DNA from: Paragonimus westermani
Taxonomy: Eukaryota > Platyhelminthes > Trematoda > Plagiorchiida > Troglotrematidae
Assembly (NCBI GenBank): GCA_008508345.1
Contig: QNGE01000951.1
Location: 93,140 to 157,139, forward strand
Length of the DNA stretch: 64,000 nucleotides
Direction: 5' to 3'
This document shows positions 59,451 to 64,000 of the stretch, piece by piece. A model generated the notes under the pieces. It worked only from the letters and a program-made list of their open reading frames with translations. It made no database searches and was not told the DNA's origin. A program made the translations under genes and the position numbers. How positions within the stretch are numbered: position 1 is the first letter of the stretch; the number at the start of each line of letters is the position of its first letter.

Positions 59451-60129
59451 TGAGCAATAGGCTACCTTAACAATTCCGTGTGGTGAGTCATCAAATTCAC
59501 ATCGAACAACTATCGTACGAATGAAGTGGGAAGTCGTTTGGAAATGATGAAAACGTGATAAATGGCTCGTACGGATACTAGCTAATTAGAACCACTAATA
59601 GATCTACAGTAAAACACGATTTTAAATAGTCGGGGAAAGATCTTGTACAGGTTCTTTATTTTATGCAATATGTCCGCGACCAGCCATATGCAGTAACCGC
59701 AACTTAATCAGGATATTCACTAAAGTATTGAACTACTGTACCAGTGCACCAGTAGTCAATTACATGCACAACTTTCGGGATGCGCAACTGCCAACGACGA
59801 GAAATATCAAAAGACGACCACAGCGGAAATGAAACGGGTGAACGTAAACAGGTGTATGTAACATAAGCGGCACCATTTCAGTTAACCTGGATTATAGTGA
59901 CACCGTGTAAGCAGCAAACGGTGAACACTGGAATCAAAATACCCTACGCAAACTGATTAACTATCACAAATCAATCAATACAGTAAACACTTCGACGAGT
60001 ATCCAAGACCACCCGTTAGCGTGCAGAAAACAGTTTATCAGTACGGTCAACATAAAAAGAGCCTAGTAGTTGATCAAAGTGATTTGATAATGGGAAAACC
60101 ACATATCGGTTTCAGGCTCGTCAGTGCTT
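59451..60129. other. Unassigned stretch upstream of a Gypsy remnant
   Basis: No RT motif can be followed before about 60130, although a Gypsy RT would be expected here if the element to the right were longer. No LTR is seen. Confidence 0.4.
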
Positions 60130-60560
60130 CTCTGTCACTCGCTCGCCTTCGTCGTGTGTGTGAACAATCCGGCGTCTATCAAAATCTACCAACCGGTTGC
60201 TGAACAGAGCATCATTGTGGCAACAGACGCAGATTATTTAAGAGTTGGGGCCGTCCTGAAGCGTGGAGACAGTATTGTTGAATGTGCCAGTCGGATACTA
60301 AGTCATACTGAATGAAACTGTTCAAAGACAGAAAAGGAGTGTATGGCGATGGGGTGGGTCTTCGAAAAATGAACGTCGTGTTTGCTGGGTTGACGCTTCC
60401 ATGTAGAGACTGACCACAAGCATTTACAGTGAATTGATTCAACGAAGGAAACCTCAAGGAAAGCGGGCTACTTGAGTATTACGGCTACAGTAGTATGACT
60501 TCACACTTCACTATGTATCTGGAAAACAGAAGTATGTTCTCGGCTTAATCCATTCAGTGT
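60130..60560 (+). pseudogene. CsRn1-like Gypsy RNase H domain
   Basis: The frame at 60124-60315 reads VNNPASIKIYQPVAEQSIIV, then ATDADYLRVGAVLKRGDSIV and ECASRILSHTE. This is the RT-RNase H junction and the first part of RNase H, with the catalytic Asp in ATDAD. After a stop the same frame continues with NCSKTEKECMAMGWVFEK, which carries the conserved Glu (T-E-K-E-C), then FHVETDHKHLQ with the T-D-H catalytic Asp. So all three acidic positions are present across a few stops. The RT proper is missing to the left. The element continues into its integrase after about 60600. Confidence 0.82.
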
Positions 60561-60879
60561 GTGGATGAGATTCACCAGGACGTGATCAGAGTAAAAAGCA
60601 TTGGATTGCAGAGCAATCGCAGAAGGTTACAAGCAACACAGAGGACGCACACGACGGAGCAGCTTCTAGCAGGAAGACAGCCTCCGTACGACGAAAGACC
60701 CCCCGAAAATGAAGGTTTTCCGACTGCATAGATCAGACTTGTGGATGAATGATGCCGGGCTTTCAATGCACCAACTGAGAGAGGGGATTAGCCCATCGGT
60801 TATACTGGCAGAGCTGATGGCGTCAATTTTAAAGAAATGTCATCAGAAGGCTTACACGTGACATCGGCGAGTTGCTGAA

Positions 60880-61840
60880 GCAGTGAGCCTAATGGCCGGG
60901 AGTAAGGGATGATGTTAACAGTTACGTGCGCGCGTGCCAAAAATGTCAGCTGCCGAAGGGAACTAACCACTCGAATCTATATCTCATTCAACCTACGTCG
61001 CGGTCAGTGAAACTAGGAAACTATGGTCAGTGAGTGTAACAGGTCCCCTCCCAACAACAAATTCCGGAAACTAGTACATCTTCGTCATGACTGAACAGTC
61101 CACAATATGGATCAAGATAGCCGCTTCACTTGGTCAGCTTACGAACACTGCACACGGACAGTTGATCGAACACATCTTCGCAGAGCACGGAACATCAGGA
61201 AACACACTGACCAATCAAGGCCCGTGCTTCGAAAGTGAGGAGTTTCGGGACTGTCTGGAGTGCTTGGGAATCAAGAAAATTCACACAACCCCACACCATC
61301 CTCAATCAAACGAGTTGATGTAAACAACCGCACACCCAAACAGTGGCTACCGTTGAAAGGAAGAAGTTGGGAGAATGCGTTACCACTGATTCTGTTGACC
61401 AAATACTGTTCGTCACAAAGCACAACGAAGAGATCGCCGTTCGAGTTAATGTGTGGGGGCGAGCGAAGCCTGCTGGTCGGTCAGCAGATTGGCTCCTGAG
61501 AAGACCTACGTATAAGCACGCAGAGTTAGCGCAAGACCGGAGATTGATCAACCAGAGCCTGACAAGCACATAACACGTTGCCAAGCAGCTATCAACTGCG
61601 AAGTTATTGGGTCGATGCACTGTGTTTGAACCTGGTTCGAAGGTTAAGTACACAAACCAGTGAGGTCCGGATGCAACAGGACCCGGATCTAGGAAGTTCT
61701 TGGCAGGATGGGGTAGACAGCATGTAGTAGTGCAGCGTCGCGGCCCAGTGTATTCGACTGAGAATGAGAAGCATCAGCACCGAGTTCACGGAAGTCAGTT
61801 TTGTAAATCGTATGACACTCCGACTAGAACAGAATGCATA
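60880..61840 (+). pseudogene. CsRn1-like Gypsy integrase (third copy)
   Basis: DVNSYVRACQKCQLPKGTNH (about 60905-60970) is the zinc-finger Cys pair. VTGPLPTTNSGN (about 61035) aligns with the first catalytic region, but the Asp position is not preserved. The frame 61087-61323 reads FAEHGTSGNTLTNQGPCFES, where the second Asp (normally T-D-Q-G) is Asn, and then IHTTPHHPQSNELM. The overlapping frame 61260-61499 gives VNNRTPKQWLPLKGRSWENA, LPLILLTKYCSSQSTTKRSP and FELMCGG, matching the 26.7-kb copy. The C-terminus (near 61700-61830) matches that copy's VYLI and HGSQLCKWYDTP blocks as VYSTENEKHQHRVHGSQFCK. Two catalytic positions are altered, so it could not act even if frames were intact. No LTR is evident after 61840. 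Confidence 0.83.
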
Positions 61841-64000
61841 CTACTAGATGTATACTACTTACACTACTACTTTGTAGTCAGGCAAGAGCATGTGTTTGGG
61901 TATTGAAATAACCAGGAAGAAACACAAGAAGAAACACTGGAGTGCACTTTAGCATAAAATGATGTTTCCCATGCGTGAACTGGGCACTGACAACCGTGAC
62001 GTCCTCCGGTCAATGTTACATGCAAGTGAGCGTTTGTTGTCGTGTTGAGGCGTATGCCCGCTTTTCTGAACAAACAATCTTTGTGTTATCCGCGTTCTTG
62101 GATCACAACGGTAGATCGGTTAAAAAAACACGACTGCGATGGACGTTTTGACAAGCAGCACTAAAAAGTTCTACTATCGTTCTTGGTTTGATCGGTAAAA
62201 ACGAAGAAAAAAAATCAACTCCCTTCAACTGCTAACCGCACCATAAAACGATCAACTGAGCAAGAGTTTGCCATAGTTAGTGATGTGAAGACATTCAGTT
62301 GAAACAGCCTACAATCACAGAGATGGTGCTCATATGAACTCAGAGGAGAGACGAGGTGTGACTTGATGGAAAACCCAGTGAGAAGCCGTAAGCGATGTTA
62401 TGACGTACCTCCAGATCGAACGATGTGAATAGACCGGCTCTAATGAACAGGGACAATAGTTCCACTTCAAACGTCAGCAAGCTGCAGACAGTCCTTATTC
62501 TCAACTCTTAAGCCACATATAACAAACGAAATTATTTTCCATGCTATTATAAATGCATCCAACGTAAGGAGAATGTTCCCACTGTGTTGAGCAGGTCAGT
62601 CCGTGAACTCGACCGAAAATTTCCGGCGTTTCTAAGCCTACTAAAGACGCTGGGATGTATGTAAGCTAGAAGCAAATATGGGGCGCTTTTCAAAAATCTG
62701 TAGACGGTTGAAATCTCCAACTGATAACAAACAAGGTTCACCTTTGAACAGTAAGTCGTGCTAACTGCGGTATTGCGAACAATACCACTAACTTCAAACG
62801 GAATACACATCTGATGTTAATTAATCTCGGACAATTTTAGTATCACCATTTACTGCTTAAAAATGAAACAGTATAGCGACACATTATCGATCGATCGGCT
62901 CCAAACACTAACACTAGCATTCCAGAGCAATCTGCACAATAGTCGACATAGTGCCGATGATTTGGTTTTCAAACCAGTCAAGTTTCCGATTGGTGAGTGC
63001 GTGAATTGAAATCACATCATAACCTGTGTCATTCGGCAAGCACGGCTAATTTATCCATAAGCACACTCTACAACATGTATGACTATTGAATAATTTAACC
63101 GCTACTATGACAATGATTCAAAAATTGCTTGTCTTTAGTATCTGACCGATTGATGTTACTGGTGTGCGGTTGAGTCCCTGCAGAAACCAGCGCCTAGCAA
63201 AACGGGAAAGAGTGATCTGGTCAGCTTTAAGTGTGCTGAAAATTGAAGAAAAAAAGCTTGTTTACATTTCCTTCCTTGATCACACCGTCGACTGTTGAAG
63301 TCAAAAGAGTTTATGGCGAACTTACTCAGAATACCGACGCCTTCGACGTCGGGTGAACGAATGAAGACAGCAGGTGCGGACGAGTGAGAAATGGGGATCG
63401 AATAAACGACAGATAATCGCCCAAGATCACTCTACCGATGTTTAACGAGGCAGACATAACAGCAGGAAATTGGTTAGTTAACTCTAAGCAAAGGATTACT
63501 CCGTTGGAGCACCTTTGTGAAAGTGAGGCACGACTGAGGGAGAGTAACACAGCTTAAACCAAACATGTTTGCTAAATCCACACCGGTTTGACATGCCAAG
63601 TCATTCTCTCGTTCAGGATTGTGCAGGTCGGCTGTTTTAAGAAACTTTACATGCGCATTTATGGCAATACAAAGTAGGAACCGCTCAATTGAACCAACTT
63701 GGTCCACCATCATAACAGACAGATTGATCGATTCGATACTCACTAACAATACAAAACAGCAGGGAACAAACGTGTTTTAGTGTTTGTGAGACCTAGCATC
63801 AGACTACTCTAATGAGGTGCGGTTTAAATCTATGGTAAAATCCATAACGGAGTAATAGAACCGCGCTCGATCTAAACAGCACTGGTGACTATTGACAGGT
63901 ATTTCTTCGAATATAATTTTGGACAAAGGTTACTCATTATCACTAGCGGTGAGCATCCTTAAGAGAGGCACCTCCTAACGAAGCAGGCAAGATGAACCTC
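61841..64000. other. Unassigned stretch to right edge
   Basis: Frames of 91 codons or fewer on both strands with no recognised motif. No polypurine tract or LTR start matching the 27.3-kb example follows the integrase remnant. Nothing else is supported. Confidence 0.4.

Overview
This looks like nuclear DNA from a flatworm, most likely a digenean trematode (fluke). It is AT-leaning, has almost no long open reading frames, and is full of decayed retroelements. The flatworm call rests on family resemblance I recognise: CsRn1/PwRn1-like Ty3/Gypsy integrase ends, RTE-type LINEs with trinucleotide-repeat tails, a Penelope-like element (PLE), an R2-like reverse transcriptase, and a tRNA-derived SINE. 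I see no bacterial operons, rRNA genes, CRISPR arrays or intact tRNA genes. I recognise no host protein-coding exon, so the window could be intergenic or lie inside one or more large introns. Every recognisable coding stretch carries stops, frameshifts or truncations.

Layout. The left edge (1-700, minus) is the 5' untranslated region of an RTE-type LINE (called RTE-A here). About 10 kb of unassigned DNA follows. A cluster of tRNA-derived SINE copies lies at 10.9-18.6 kb, including a tandem plus inverted composite at 14.9-15.6 kb. A PLE with RT and GIY-YIG regions occupies 19.2-21.4 kb. The integrase tail and 3' LTR start of a CsRn1-like Gypsy element lie at 26.6-27.8 kb. Two RTE-A copies sit head-to-tail at 29.8-34.2 kb: a 3' portion ending in a (GAT)n tail, then a 5' portion with 5' UTR, endonuclease and linker. 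An R2-like RT fragment (minus) is at 35.8-36.3 kb, a second CsRn1-like integrase tail (minus) at 38.9-39.5 kb, and another RTE-A copy interrupted by an N gap at 39.7-40.7 kb. A second RTE-like lineage (RTE-B, minus) lies at 47.1-47.7 kb, next to a roughly 172-bp two-unit tandem repeat. A fold-back (MITE-like) element is at 50.75-51.28 kb beside a TA microsatellite. A second SINE composite at 52.6-53.2 kb abuts a different Gypsy lineage at 53.4-54.8 kb. A diverged SINE is at 55.3 kb, an RTE-A 3' portion (minus) at 57.3-57.8 kb, and a third CsRn1-like copy (RNase H plus integrase) at 60.1-61.8 kb.

The elements are not a working system; they are independent insertions in different states of decay. 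They do complement each other. The RTE-A fragments cover 5' UTR, endonuclease, linker, RT, C-terminus and 3' tail between them. The most unusual structures are the SINE composites, the long inverted repeat at 51 kb, a hammerhead-like fold downstream of the PLE, and a conserved internal duplication in the RTE-A 5' UTR. All calls come from reading translations and comparing segments by eye; no database search or alignment program was run, so element ends are approximate.
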